Made by a program: the position numbers and the translations under genes. Below are positions 16,177 through 24,536 of a stretch of DNA of 59,612 nucleotides, in pieces. Origin of the DNA: Candidatus Poribacteria bacterium (GTDB lineage: Bacteria > Poribacteria > WGA-4E > WGA-3G); NCBI GenBank assembly GCA_007571305.1, contig RKRR01000020.1, positions 1-59,612 of the forward strand, read 5' to 3'. The notes below the pieces were generated by a model that searched no databases, had not been told where the DNA came from, and worked only from the letters and a program-made list of their open reading frames with translations. Position 1 is the stretch's first letter; the number at the start of each line of letters is the position of its first letter.

Positions 16177-17130
16177 TTATTTCCTAAATACATTCTCACG
16201 ATGCCATGCTAACGCCTCCTGAGCTGGGTAATGTTCTCTATTTTCTGGTAACAGGATTCCTTTATCTCTCAGAGTCGTGAACTTCCACTCCAATGGCCCC
16301 TTTTCTGCCATCAAGTCAGAAACTATTACCTTGTAGACCTCATTCACAGAGATCAATCCCATATCAAACCCCCAATGATGTAGTTGACACAGCGAAATCC
16401 CGTTCCGGACATCGTCGTTTCCTGAGTTTTTAAAGGGTATAATGTGGGCGGCTTCGGTTACACTTTCCCCATCCAGTGTTAAAATTTGAAGCTCACATAC
16501 TACACATGTATATGTGTAGATCCGCATAATTGCCCTTCGAAACCCATTTTTTCGCGTCCTCTTCTTTGCACTGAGAGGTACAAATGGTTTGTCAATTGCA
16601 AAAGTGTGATCCACTTGCTGAAGTATTTTCTGACTATATTCACTAATCTCTTTTTCTTCTGATATAAGAATGTAGATTTCTTCCTTAAAGTCCTGCAGAT
16701 AAGTTTCGATAATTGTCTGTTGAATTATGTCTCTGGTTTCCGTGTTAGTGAATAAGAGGTAAAGGGCCTCGTCAAAATATCCATAGGCAATTATCTCACG
16801 TAATAGAGTAAAACTCTTAATTTGCGTGACGACTGATAAGGCAGTCTCGTACCCAGAATTTGGGTGGTGATGCCAAAAAGACCGACTTTTCATGTGGAAA
16901 AATGGTAGTTCGAGTTTAGGTTTCCGATCTGTGATTTTTGTCCAATACTTTATGAATGTTTCTACTAATCCTGGAGATGGAATAATCTTGTTTTCAGTTA
17001 TTTGTCCTTGTGCAATCATTTCAATAATCGACAACAATAGGACAGGTTGATGTGGGGCATTACCGTGTGCCCTGTCTATTCTAAGGTTTCTGATTTCATG
17101 TAGATACTTATGTAAAACATTGACTTCCAT
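16177..17130 (-). CDS. HNH restriction endonuclease with SBD-like (phosphorothioate-binding) N-terminus
   Basis: A 317-residue protein in two parts. Residues 1-100 contain LRIDRAHGNAPHQPVLLLSI and LPFFHMKSRSFWHH, resembling the sulfur-binding domain of ScoMcrA-type enzymes that recognise phosphorothioated DNA. Residues 200-270 are an HNH domain: FRRAIMRIYTYTCVVCEL, then EAAHIIPFKNSGNDDVRNGI and LCQLHHWGFDMGLISV, including the AHI histidine, the N of RNGI and CQLHH. Such proteins act as type IV restriction enzymes that cut modified DNA. No dnd/ssp modification genes are in the window. GTG 17151 is an alternative start; ATG 17130 begins the conserved part. Family call is by pattern only. Confidence 0.75.
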   Translation of the reverse strand: MEVNVLHKYLHEIRNLRIDRAHGNAPHQPVLLLSIIEMIAQGQITENKIIPSPGLVETFIKYWTKITDRKPKLELPFFHMKSRSFWHHHPNSGYETALSVVTQIKSFTLLREIIAYGYFDEALYLLFTNTETRDIIQQTIIETYLQDFKEEIYILISEEKEISEYSQKILQQVDHTFAIDKPFVPLSAKKRTRKNGFRRAIMRIYTYTCVVCELQILTLDGESVTEAAHIIPFKNSGNDDVRNGISLCQLHHWGFDMGLISVNEVYKVIVSDLMAEKGPLEWKFTTLRDKGILLPENREHYPAQEALAWHRENVFRK

Positions 17131-17534
17131 TTTTTTATTTTTCCCTAACACTTGCTGATCGCCAATATTGTGTGGAGTGTTTCAGGCACGGCGTATAAAA
17201 ATCTTTGACAATATCCGCACCATCAGAGTGATATTAGGATTGTAAGGAGAGTTCTTTGAGGGACATAGAAATTTTCTGAAGGTTAACTGTTTTCTAATAA
17301 AGCCACTTTAACATACTTCGGGAAAAAAGTCAATTTTTCATTTGACAAATTTCCAGAAAAACAGTAAGATATACCACAATAATCCAGCCCCAATATGAAA
17401 TTCATTGCTGATGTTCGCCTGTCCTAACCCAGTGGATACTGCTTTTGTTGGTCATCTTTCGATTAAAACCATCCCTACATTTAAAAACAGTGTCATTATA
17501 GTCTATGTCCTCGCTGAACGGAGAGAAAGATAGA
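17131..17534. promoter_or_regulatory. Divergent intergenic region with a sigma70-type promoter (17342-17370)
   Basis: This 404-bp gap separates the HNH gene (-) from the enolase-superfamily gene (+). It holds TTGACA at 17342-17347 and TAAGAT at 17365-17370 with 17-bp spacing, reading toward the enolase-superfamily gene, leaving a 5' leader of about 158 nt. I see no riboswitch-like structure that I can name and no other gene. Confidence 0.5.
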
Positions 17535-18659
17535 ATGAAAATTAAAAAAATTCAGGCGTTTCCGCTTGCCTACCCAGAGCCACACTACAAAGGTATAGAA
17601 CGTTATATCACGCTCGCTCGCGTGGAAAGCGACGATGGACTTGTGGGTTGGGGCGAATGTATCTCACAATTTAGAGAAGCGACACTCGCAACAAAAATAA
17701 TTATTGAGCAGGGATTCGCACCCTTGCTTACCGGTGAAGATGCTTTGGATATGGAACGACACTGGCATAAAATGCTCGACCACATCTGGTGGTATGGTCC
17801 CGAAGGTATCGCTGCATTCGCTGTCAGTGCTGTGGATATGGCGTTGTGGGACTTAAAAGGCAAGGCACTCGGCTTACCTGTCTGCCAACTCCTTGGAGGT
17901 CAACTCCACGACAAAATCGCCGCAATGGCATCAATTATCTTCGATATGGAAGATTTGGACTGGACGCTCAACGAATTTCGGTGGTTGCGAGAGCAAAACT
18001 ACCGCGTAGTCAAAGGCGGTTGGGGGATGCGACCCGAGGCAGTATTCGGTCTCGACCGCCAGCGCGACATTGAAATGGTGCGTCGCGTGCGTGAGGTAAT
18101 CGGAGATGAACTTGAATTGGTCATTGATACGCCCGGGCACCGTCGCATTTGGGATGTCCCGACAGCCATTCAACGTTTCCGAGACCTCGAACCCTATCGG
18201 CTTAAATGGATTGAGCAACCCCTGCCACCCCAAAACTTTGAACCGTATGCCCAGCTGAGGGCGGCGGTTATGACACCCATCGGTACGGGTGAGGATGAAT
18301 GGGATGTCGAAAGTTACAAACGACTCATCCAGTCGGGCGGCGTTGACATCGTACAAATTGATCCAGGGCGTTGTCATGGACTGACCGGCAGCCGACATGC
18401 CATCAAACTCGTTGAGGCGGAGAACCTTCTGTTCAGTGCACATTCATGGAGTAGTGCCTTAAACACCGCAGCGAGTCTCCACATGCTCGCGAGCTCACCT
18501 CATGCGGATTGTACGGATTTTAAACCTCACGAATCCCCGATGCAGCATGAATTGGTCAACGATCCATGGATACAAGAGGACGGTTATGTCGCTATCCGAG
18601 ATGTCCCCGGACTGGGAGTCACGGTGCGAGAAGAGATTGTGGAAAAATATCTGTTTTAG
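17535..18659 (+). CDS. Mandelate racemase/enolase-superfamily dehydratase
   Basis: A 374-residue enolase-superfamily enzyme, of the group that abstracts a proton next to a carboxylate, often sugar-acid dehydratases. The N-terminal capping domain is followed by the barrel with AVDMALWDLKGKALGLPV, metal-ligand segments LVIDTPG (Asp), WIEQPL (Glu) and GTGEDEWD (Glu), and the end-of-barrel SAHSWSSALN carrying a His. The lysine strand reads YRVVKGGWG, so the usual KxK is altered. Start ATG 17535 has GGAGAG 9 bp upstream; an in-frame ATG at 17505 lacks one. Substrate cannot be told. Confidence 0.9.
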   Translation: MKIKKIQAFPLAYPEPHYKGIERYITLARVESDDGLVGWGECISQFREATLATKIIIEQGFAPLLTGEDALDMERHWHKMLDHIWWYGPEGIAAFAVSAVDMALWDLKGKALGLPVCQLLGGQLHDKIAAMASIIFDMEDLDWTLNEFRWLREQNYRVVKGGWGMRPEAVFGLDRQRDIEMVRRVREVIGDELELVIDTPGHRRIWDVPTAIQRFRDLEPYRLKWIEQPLPPQNFEPYAQLRAAVMTPIGTGEDEWDVESYKRLIQSGGVDIVQIDPGRCHGLTGSRHAIKLVEAENLLFSAHSWSSALNTAASLHMLASSPHADCTDFKPHESPMQHELVNDPWIQEDGYVAIRDVPGLGVTVREEIVEKYLF

Positions 18660-18724
18660 GGGTTGTCGAGACGGTTTTCAGATAAAGGGTTTCCGTTTAA
18701 CAACGCCCTCTTTTAGACTGAATC

Positions 18725-18846
18725 AGGACTTACACAATTTTGACCATCTGACGTTTTCTGAGAGGGAAAACCCGTAAAAAAACACAGATGTTCTCGTGGC
18801 ACAACCTCACAGGTTATGCTACAAAAGAATAGCACGCGTAAGTCCT
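18725..18846. repeat. Dispersed repeat family A, copy 1
   Basis: A 122-bp element bounded by inverted ends AGGACTTAC...GTAAGTCCT. Its complement aligns nearly end to end with 44185-44303 and 48931-49049, including TTTTGTAGCATAACCTGTGA and CGTCAGATGGTCAAAATTG. It lies between the enolase-superfamily gene and the alcohol dehydrogenase gene (convergent 3' ends). No coding capacity; it looks like a miniature inverted-repeat element. Confidence 0.8.
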
Positions 18847-18896
18847 ACTGATAATCGAAAGAATTGTGTCAGCAACCCGTACCGAAAACAAGGACA

Positions 18897-19826
18897 TTAC
18901 ATTGCCTTCACGACACCTTTGATGTAGCTGCTGTCTCCACCTGTTGCTTCTTTGAGGAGTGCTGGATAATCCGTCAGCGGAACGATGTGTGTTACAAGCG
19001 GTCTCAGGTCGATGTGGCCACGCTCGAGGAGCCGAATCGCTGGTGGGAATGTATCCCGTATCTTTGCCCCCGGCGACGAACTTACCAAATTAAACCCACC
19101 GCCATGCCATTCAGAACCGTTGATTGTCACTTCCTCTCGAATCCAACCGAAAAGATTGATATGTCCACCCCTACGAACAATCTTCGTGGCGAGATTTAAG
19201 CCTTGAGGTTTGCCAGAACAGTCGAATATTACATCAATTGGATGTCCTTTCAACTCTGACACCAACTCTGCGGAATCAATTTCTTTTGTATTATACGCGA
19301 ATTGAGCACCAAACGATTTTGCCAATTTCAGCCGATCTTCGACAATATCAAGAGCGATAAGGTCATGCGTATAGAATTGGCTCAATGCTTGGATGAACAT
19401 AAGCCCCATAAAACCACATCCGATAACTGCAACGTTGTCAGCGGGTAGCAAAGGTGCAGTGTCCAGCCCTGTTACAACGCATGAAACCGGCTCAACGATC
19501 CAATATTCGTCCGCTATATTTGATTCTGGGAGGGCATACATACGGTCGGCTGAACAATTCTTAATACCGTCGAATCCCAATCCTGCGCCTGTAACACGCA
19601 TCCCTTCCTCAATATCCCGGACACCACGTCCAACTTTTGTGACATAGCCAACACCTTCGTGACCCGGGGGTGCCGTGCCACCATCACGAAAGGTAGCTAA
19701 GTCCCATGCACAGATCCCACATGCGGCACTCTGAACTTGTACTTCGCCAGGCTGCGGATCGGATACATCAATATCGATGATCTCGACTCCACCGTTTTTC
19801 CCATACCTAATTGTTTGTGTTTTCAT
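18897..19826 (-). CDS. Zinc-type alcohol dehydrogenase (MDR family)
   Basis: A 309-residue medium-chain dehydrogenase/reductase. The catalytic-domain residues are CGICAWDLATF and PPGHEGVGYV (GHE motif), and the Rossmann nucleotide-binding segment is VAVIGCGFMGLMFIQAL. Length is slightly below the usual 340-370. The four-cysteine structural zinc lobe is missing, leaving GFDGIKNCSADRMY in its place, so only the catalytic zinc is expected. AAGGAGGG lies 12 bp before ATG 19826. It probably oxidises a sugar alcohol or related polyol, in line with the surrounding sugar-acid enzymes. Confidence 0.88.
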   Translation of the reverse strand: MKTQTIRYGKNGGVEIIDIDVSDPQPGEVQVQSAACGICAWDLATFRDGGTAPPGHEGVGYVTKVGRGVRDIEEGMRVTGAGLGFDGIKNCSADRMYALPESNIADEYWIVEPVSCVVTGLDTAPLLPADNVAVIGCGFMGLMFIQALSQFYTHDLIALDIVEDRLKLAKSFGAQFAYNTKEIDSAELVSELKGHPIDVIFDCSGKPQGLNLATKIVRRGGHINLFGWIREEVTINGSEWHGGGFNLVSSSPGAKIRDTFPPAIRLLERGHIDLRPLVTHIVPLTDYPALLKEATGGDSSYIKGVVKAM

Positions 19827-19931
19827 TACTTTGATATAACCCTCCTTGCCTTGGTTCAGTAACGAGAGGTGATATTATGATTTCTCCAGATTATAGCACG
19901 CATTAAATGAGATATGGGCGATTCTTGGAGT

Positions 19932-20056
19932 TATAGTAGATTCCGTAATTACTTATACATTTATCGGGTCATGTTAACTATGAATTTATCTGATAGCACA
20001 AGAGACCAACGGTCTCCTATGCTACAAGTGTGAATTTATTTTCGGATTTTACTGTA
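19932..20056. repeat. Dispersed repeat family C, copy 1
   Basis: A 125-bp element with inverted ends TATAGTAGATTCCG and CGGATTTTACTGTA. Inside it carries the hairpin GAGACC-AAC-GGTCTC and the sub-terminal CTACAAGTGTG. It is in the same orientation as the copy at 22680. The remaining 19827-20244 interval holds only the small ORF at 20036-20158. Confidence 0.8.
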
Positions 20057-20158
20057 ATTGGTGGTGTCCTTTTCACAGTCGGCAGGTCCGGTGAAGTACG
20101 GAACCCGCCAATCAGGCTTCGGAGTGTAGTACTTCCAAATGGCGTAACTGACCAGCAT
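20036..20158 (-). CDS. Small ORF of unknown function, 3' end inside repeat C
   Basis: A 40-codon frame starting at ATG 20158 and ending at TAA 20036-20038, coding MLVSYAIWKYYTPKPDWRVP, then YFTGPADCEKDTTNY. The composition, rich in Trp, Tyr and Pro, looks more protein-like than random shadow frames. AAAGGATT lies a little far upstream. The last codons and stop come from the end of the family C repeat, so insertion of the repeat may have truncated or capped a longer gene. No similarity recognised. Confidence 0.35.
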   Translation of the reverse strand: MLVSYAIWKYYTPKPDWRVPYFTGPADCEKDTTNYSKIRK

Positions 20159-20244
20159 CTTGCCTGAATCCTTTCAAAAGGATCTATTTGCGTATCAATA
20201 TTTGGGGTTGTTAGATGGTCGTTTGCTGATGTAGTTAAAGAGTG

Positions 20245-21405
20245 CTACCAGTTCGTGTGTGATCCGTCCCGTCGACGCAGGTGTGGGGGCTCCGCAAATT
20301 TGAACGTCTGTGACGTTACGAGTTCTTCATCAACCTCAACGCCCAAGCCGGGGCCGTTCGGTACCGGTATCGCTGCGCCTTCGAGTGTGTGTTGCACGGG
20401 AAATAGATCTTCATCATAATGTCCAGATTTTTCTGTTGGAGAAACGCGGATTTCTAACCAAGCGAAGTTTGGAACCGCTGCTGCCAGATGAACCGTCGCC
20501 GCCGTGCAGATGGGACCCAATGGGTTGTGAGGCATCAGGTCGATATAGTGCGCCTCAGCCAAGCCCGCAACCTTCATCGATTCCGTTAATCCACCGACAT
20601 TGCATACATCAAGTCGGGCAAAATTTGTGATACCACGCTCCAGATACGGGAGAAACTGCCACTTACTGGAAAATTCCTCTCCAATAGCGAACGGGATATC
20701 GACCATCGTCCGCAGGGATTCATAAGCCTCTGGGGTTTCATCTCGGATCGGTTCCTCCAAAAAATCAAGTGTGCCAGAGGGCATACGTTGACAAAAAGAT
20801 GCCGCTTCCGCAACGCTAAGCCGGTGATGATAATCGATGCCGAGGACAGGTTCAGATCCAATGGCCTCTCGAAGTGCCGTTAACCATTCTGCGGCAAGAC
20901 TAATGGACTCGCGGGGTTCAAAGATATTCTCCTCACCCGGCTTCGCACGGTGCAAGACGTTTGTTCGGATGACGTTCCACCCGTTCTCAAGCAATAAATT
21001 CGCGTTCGTGATTAATTCCTCAACTGTAGCCGCGCCTGTCGTTGCAAAGCACGGAACAGCGTCGCGTTGCTTTCCACCGAGCAGTTGATAAACCGGTACG
21101 TTCAACGCCTTTCCGACAATATCGTGGAGTGCAATGTCTATCGCTGATATCGCTCCGGTCAATGCCCGACCGCCCTCAAAATACTGGCTCCGGTACATCT
21201 CCTGCCACAATCCACCGATCTGCATTGGGTCACGCCCAATCAGGAATTCACGGTAGTGTTTAACCGCACCTACGACAGCCAATTCTCGACTCGAAAGCCC
21301 AGACTCGCCCCAACCGTAGATGCCTTCATCGGTCTCTACTTTGACGATGTGTTGATTTCTGTGTCCCACCCAAACTGGATACGGTTTGATGTCGGTAATT
21401 TTCAT
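20245..21405 (-). CDS. Enolase-superfamily sugar-acid dehydratase (galactonate dehydratase-like)
   Basis: A 386-residue mandelate racemase/muconate lactonising group protein. AISAIDIALHDIVGKALNVP opens the barrel. GIDYHHRLSVAEA has the Asp followed by His typical of galactonate/mannonate-type dehydratases. FLEEPI and AIGEEFSS provide the Glu ligands, and MPHNPLGPICTAATVHLA the late His region. This pattern suggests dehydration of a hexonate to a 2-keto-3-deoxy acid; exact substrate unknown. AGGAG 8 bp before ATG 21405. The enzyme at 26437 shares the same active-site style. Confidence 0.9.
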   Translation of the reverse strand: MKITDIKPYPVWVGHRNQHIVKVETDEGIYGWGESGLSSRELAVVGAVKHYREFLIGRDPMQIGGLWQEMYRSQYFEGGRALTGAISAIDIALHDIVGKALNVPVYQLLGGKQRDAVPCFATTGAATVEELITNANLLLENGWNVIRTNVLHRAKPGEENIFEPRESISLAAEWLTALREAIGSEPVLGIDYHHRLSVAEAASFCQRMPSGTLDFLEEPIRDETPEAYESLRTMVDIPFAIGEEFSSKWQFLPYLERGITNFARLDVCNVGGLTESMKVAGLAEAHYIDLMPHNPLGPICTAATVHLAAAVPNFAWLEIRVSPTEKSGHYDEDLFPVQHTLEGAAIPVPNGPGLGVEVDEELVTSQTFKFAEPPHLRRRDGSHTNW

Positions 21406-21477
21406 GGTGTCGATCTCCTACGCGGACCTCTTAGCAAAGCAATTAAAACCTTCAATGGATTTAACCCAGTCCTGAAT

Positions 21478-21650
21478 TATAGTAGATTCCGTAATTAATG
21501 TGAGTTTGATTAAACCTGAATCTCCACTCTAATGGGAACGCGTCACCCTTCTACCCCAAATGACCCCCCGCAAGCAGGGGGAAATCAAGCGAGTGGAAGG
21601 AAAACGTTAGAATAAAGGTGTGTCAAATTTTAGTAGCAAACTCACGTTAA
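21478..21650. repeat. Solo end of repeat C next to a mini-element with IS982-like ends
   Basis: 21478-21498 is one family C end (TATAGTAGATTCCGTAATTA) without its partner. It abuts an approximately 150-bp segment, 21497-21650, whose ends are inverted: TTAATGTGAGTTTGAT at the left and GCAAACTCACGTTAA at the right. The same AACGTGAGTTTGAT appears at 59303-59316, just before the IS982 transposase gene. The segment has no coding capacity and may be a deleted non-autonomous derivative of that IS. It also holds the small hairpin CCCCCGCAAGCAGGGGG. Confidence 0.5.
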
Positions 21651-21720
21651 TTTAAAAACCTTATACCAAATGCTTGGTACCTGTCAATTGGTTTTCGTGT
21701 TTTGTGAATATCAGTCATAC

Positions 21721-21749
21721 TTGAATCAAACAAATGGATATGTTACAAT
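21721..21749 (+). promoter_or_regulatory. Sigma70-type promoter of the nitrilase-fold gene
   Basis: TTGAAT 21721-21726 and TACAAT 21744-21749, 17 bp apart. The expected transcript start near 21756 lies downstream of the in-frame ATG 21734 and before ATG 21776, which has GGAGGG upstream, so it supports the later start. Confidence 0.6.
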
Positions 21750-21775
21750 GGCGGAAACAGGAGGGAGGCATTCAG

Positions 21776-22618
21776 ATGGCTAACGATCACATTAAAATCG
21801 CGGCATGTCAACTGCTCACGAGCGAAGACGTTTCCGCGAATACTGCGAAAGTGCTCCAGCAGATCGAAACGTGTGCGGAGATGGAGATTCAGATTGCGGC
21901 ATTCCCCGAGGGATGCCTGTTCGGTTACTGCTGCCGGACAGATTATTGGGAGCATATATCTCCACAGGTTTTTAAAGAGGCTGAGGCACAAATCGCCGAA
22001 GCCGCACGTAGGCACGGGATAGCCGTTATTGTCGGCTCTGCGCATCACGATGGAGAAAACTGGTACAACGACCTTGCGATTTTCGACCAGCAAGGGACCC
22101 TCAAATACCGTTACGGCAAAACTTTTCTCGCAGGGGAGAAGTGGTGCACTAACAACCGAGGCCCACTACCGATTGTGGAACTCGCTGGCGTTGCGTGTTG
22201 CTTTATCATCTGCCATGATGTCCGTTGTCCAGAATTAGTTAAGTTACCCGCGGCGATGGGAGCACAACTCTGTATTTTCTGCTCTTGTGAGGCGGGATTA
22301 TTATCAGAATATAAACTCTCCGCTTACCGCGCCATGCCGATCTCACGGGCGACGGAAAACGGTATCTATCTCCTGATGGCGAATACACCTGCAAACCCTG
22401 ATGACATCCGTTCACCCGGCTCGTCGCATGGCAACTCGAAGATCGTGCATCCAGATGGTAATGTCATCAAAGAGGCAGGATTTTTCGGAGATGACATCAT
22501 TTCGGCAACAGTAGATCTCTCACAGGCGACAGGTTCACAGGCGAAACGGACCTGCAATGAAGACACTATCCTGCGGGAATGGTTCAGACAAGGATGTGAA
22601 TTTGTTGTACAGGTTTAA
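21776..22618 (+). CDS. Carbon-nitrogen hydrolase (nitrilase superfamily)
   Basis: A 280-residue amidase of the nitrilase superfamily, which cleaves amides or N-carbamoyl compounds with a Glu-Lys-Cys triad. All three are visible: Glu in AFPEGCLFGYC, Lys in RYGKTFLAGEKW and Cys in IICHDVRCPEL. The active site therefore looks intact. GGAGGGAGG lies about 8 bp before ATG 21776. It stands alone between two repeat elements, so its pathway is not evident from context. A second member is at 49101. Confidence 0.9.
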   Translation: MANDHIKIAACQLLTSEDVSANTAKVLQQIETCAEMEIQIAAFPEGCLFGYCCRTDYWEHISPQVFKEAEAQIAEAARRHGIAVIVGSAHHDGENWYNDLAIFDQQGTLKYRYGKTFLAGEKWCTNNRGPLPIVELAGVACCFIICHDVRCPELVKLPAAMGAQLCIFCSCEAGLLSEYKLSAYRAMPISRATENGIYLLMANTPANPDDIRSPGSSHGNSKIVHPDGNVIKEAGFFGDDIISATVDLSQATGSQAKRTCNEDTILREWFRQGCEFVVQV

Positions 22619-22679
22619 AAAAGATACCCGCAAACACCGAGATAAAGGAACTCTCAATAAATTTGATCCAACCGCGAAT

Positions 22680-22804
22680 TATAGGAGATTCCGTAATGAC
22701 TTGGACACTTGTAGCGGCGTGTGAACTCTGAAGTTATCTGTTCTGATTGGCACAGCCTAACAGGCACTGCTACACGTGTGAACCTGTTTCCGGATTTTAC
22801 TATA
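22680..22804. repeat. Dispersed repeat family C, copy 2
   Basis: A 125-bp element from TATAGGAGATTCCG to CGGATTTTACTATA with inner CACTTGTAGC and GCTACACGTGTG inverted sub-ends and CAGCCTAACAGGC as a hairpin. Same orientation as copy 1. It lies between two convergent genes. Confidence 0.8.
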
Positions 22805-22856
22805 AGCAGAAATCTGCCCGTAATGTAGGTGAAATATTCAATCGCGCTTCTTCAAT

Positions 22857-23609
22857 TCAAAACTCATAGATGTCTGCACGCCGTTTCGCTACCTTGTGTC
22901 GGACAAGTCTCTGGAGGGCTTCTGGCATCCGTTCAAACGTCTCTGGTAAAACGGGTTGATGACCGCCCTCGCGCATGAGATTCCACCAAGGCGGATAGTA
23001 GGCGATATTTAACGCCATGCGATGCTGGTTGTCGGTTCTGTTCGCGCCTTGCCCGTGCCACGTCCCACCATGCCACAATAACACAGATCCACGCCGTCCA
23101 CAAACGGACACTGGATGACTCTCTGCGATATCGGATGCCGAAGGTCTACGCCGTGCGCGATGGCTAAATGGCACAACAAGGGTCGCGCCGTTCTCAACAG
23201 TAAAATCCGTTATCATCCAAATCGAATTAATCATCCATGGTGTTTCGGGCAAGCGCGCTGGCAAATCGTGCGTTGAATCGGAATGGATACCGCCCTGTGG
23301 TGCACGAGGCTTGACCCATTTTGTACACGCTTCACCCAATCGTGCGTTATCGCCGAGGAAATGGCGGACGACTTGTAGTACCTGTGGATGTGCGATGCAC
23401 TCCCAACACGTTTCATCGAGGTTGACTACGCCGAAAAGAGTCTGATACAGTTCGTCATTCGGGTCCTGAAAAGCATCACGATTCGCTGGGTCTTGGTGGA
23501 GTTGGAAGTATTTCTCCGCCATCGCATCTGCTTGCATTGCGGGAATCGCGTCCTCAATCAGACAGTAACCGAATGTTTCAAGATGTTCTATCGCGTCCTG
23601 TTGCGGCAT
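22857..23609 (-). CDS. Phytanoyl-CoA dioxygenase family oxygenase
   Basis: A 250-residue PhyH-type oxygenase. Iron-ligand residues H109-S-D111 (GGIHSDSTHD) and H185 (GTWHGQGAN), with R197 (QHRMALN) for 2-oxoglutarate. The usual strand VPFSHRAR is present. TPWMINSIWMITDFTVENGA is a typical central strand. AGGAG 9 bp before ATG 23609. The active site looks complete. Convergent with the nitrilase-fold gene. Confidence 0.9.
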   Translation of the reverse strand: MPQQDAIEHLETFGYCLIEDAIPAMQADAMAEKYFQLHQDPANRDAFQDPNDELYQTLFGVVNLDETCWECIAHPQVLQVVRHFLGDNARLGEACTKWVKPRAPQGGIHSDSTHDLPARLPETPWMINSIWMITDFTVENGATLVVPFSHRARRRPSASDIAESHPVSVCGRRGSVLLWHGGTWHGQGANRTDNQHRMALNIAYYPPWWNLMREGGHQPVLPETFERMPEALQRLVRHKVAKRRADIYEF

Positions 23610-23664
23610 TTACAGAACTCCTATACTTTGGGATAACCAATCAATAGAGTGGATGTGTTGAGAT

Positions 23665-23715
23665 AACGCGTCCCAACTATTCTGCCATAATTTATCATGT
23701 CAGACAAGTAGAAAA
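23665..23715 (+). promoter_or_regulatory. Upstream element shared with the sialidase gene, copy 1
   Basis: About 50 bp (ACGCGTC...TTCTGCCATAATTTATCA, then GTCAGACAAG) closely match 25290-25338. Both precede a + strand gene by 15-20 bp and contain a possible -10 box CATAAT. A common promoter or operator, or a duplicated upstream region, is likely. Confidence 0.5.
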
Positions 23716-23730
23716 AATAAGGATTTACTG

Positions 23731-24528
23731 ATGAAAAGGAAAAATGATGTCGAAACTGGTGAATGGAAGAGGCTTGTGATGGATGCCTATCATTCGCTGG
23801 AGTTTTTGGTCACGATGCATCACCTTCGGAAACACCTTCCTGAAACAGGTAGGATTTTAGATGCAGGGGGCGGACCAGGGCGTTATGCGCGTGAACTCTG
23901 TCGAGCGGGATATGATGTCGTTCTTATGGATATTGATCCAACGTACACGGTTTTTGCCCAGGAAAAAATAGAGTTGGAGCCGAAATCCATTTCGAGTCGA
24001 TTGATTGCGGCGGTTGTTGGAGATATAAGAGACCTTTCACGTTTTAACACGAATACCTTTGATGCAGTGCTATGCTTGGGGGGGGTGCTAACATGGATCA
24101 GTGATGAAACTGAACGAACACAGGCAACTTCTGAATTGGTTAGGGTCGCTAAATCCGGAGCGATTGTCGGGATCGCTGTTGTGGGTTATCTGGCAATGTT
24201 GCGGACGGTTCTCAGTCGACACGATCAGGAACTGATAACACCTCCGTATTGGGAACTAATAAAAGAAGGAAATAACCTTGTTGGGGGTAGATTGTGGCAT
24301 TTCTTTAGAGCTTCCGAACTTCAGCAACTTGCTGAATCGTGTGGGTTAATCACACTGCAAATGGTCGGGTGTGAGGGACTTTCAACGGGATTACCTGAAG
24401 CTACCAACAAGGTGGCAGAAGACCCTGCCAAGTGGGAACGTTGGCTCGAGCTGATCTTAGCAACAGCATCAGAACCTGCCATAGTGGACATGGCAGCCCA
24501 CATCTTGTACATCGGTCGGGTTGGCTAA
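23731..24528 (+). CDS. Class I SAM-dependent methyltransferase
   Basis: A 265-residue methyltransferase. SAM-binding motif I is ILDAGGGPGRYA, followed by the acidic DVVLMDIDP, VVGDIRDLSRF and FDAVLCLGGVLTWI. This is the common methyltransf_11/25-like fold, acting on a small molecule that cannot be named. AAGGA lies 7 bp before ATG 23731. Its 3' end is 8 bp from that of another methyltransferase on the opposite strand. Confidence 0.85.
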   Translation: MKRKNDVETGEWKRLVMDAYHSLEFLVTMHHLRKHLPETGRILDAGGGPGRYARELCRAGYDVVLMDIDPTYTVFAQEKIELEPKSISSRLIAAVVGDIRDLSRFNTNTFDAVLCLGGVLTWISDETERTQATSELVRVAKSGAIVGIAVVGYLAMLRTVLSRHDQELITPPYWELIKEGNNLVGGRLWHFFRASELQQLAESCGLITLQMVGCEGLSTGLPEATNKVAEDPAKWERWLELILATASEPAIVDMAAHILYIGRVG

Positions 24529-24536
24529 GATTTTAT

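Noticed and set aside
21734..21775. Longer N-terminus for the nitrilase-fold protein at 21776
   Set aside because: A promoter at 21721-21749 and a strong ribosome site place the start at 21776.
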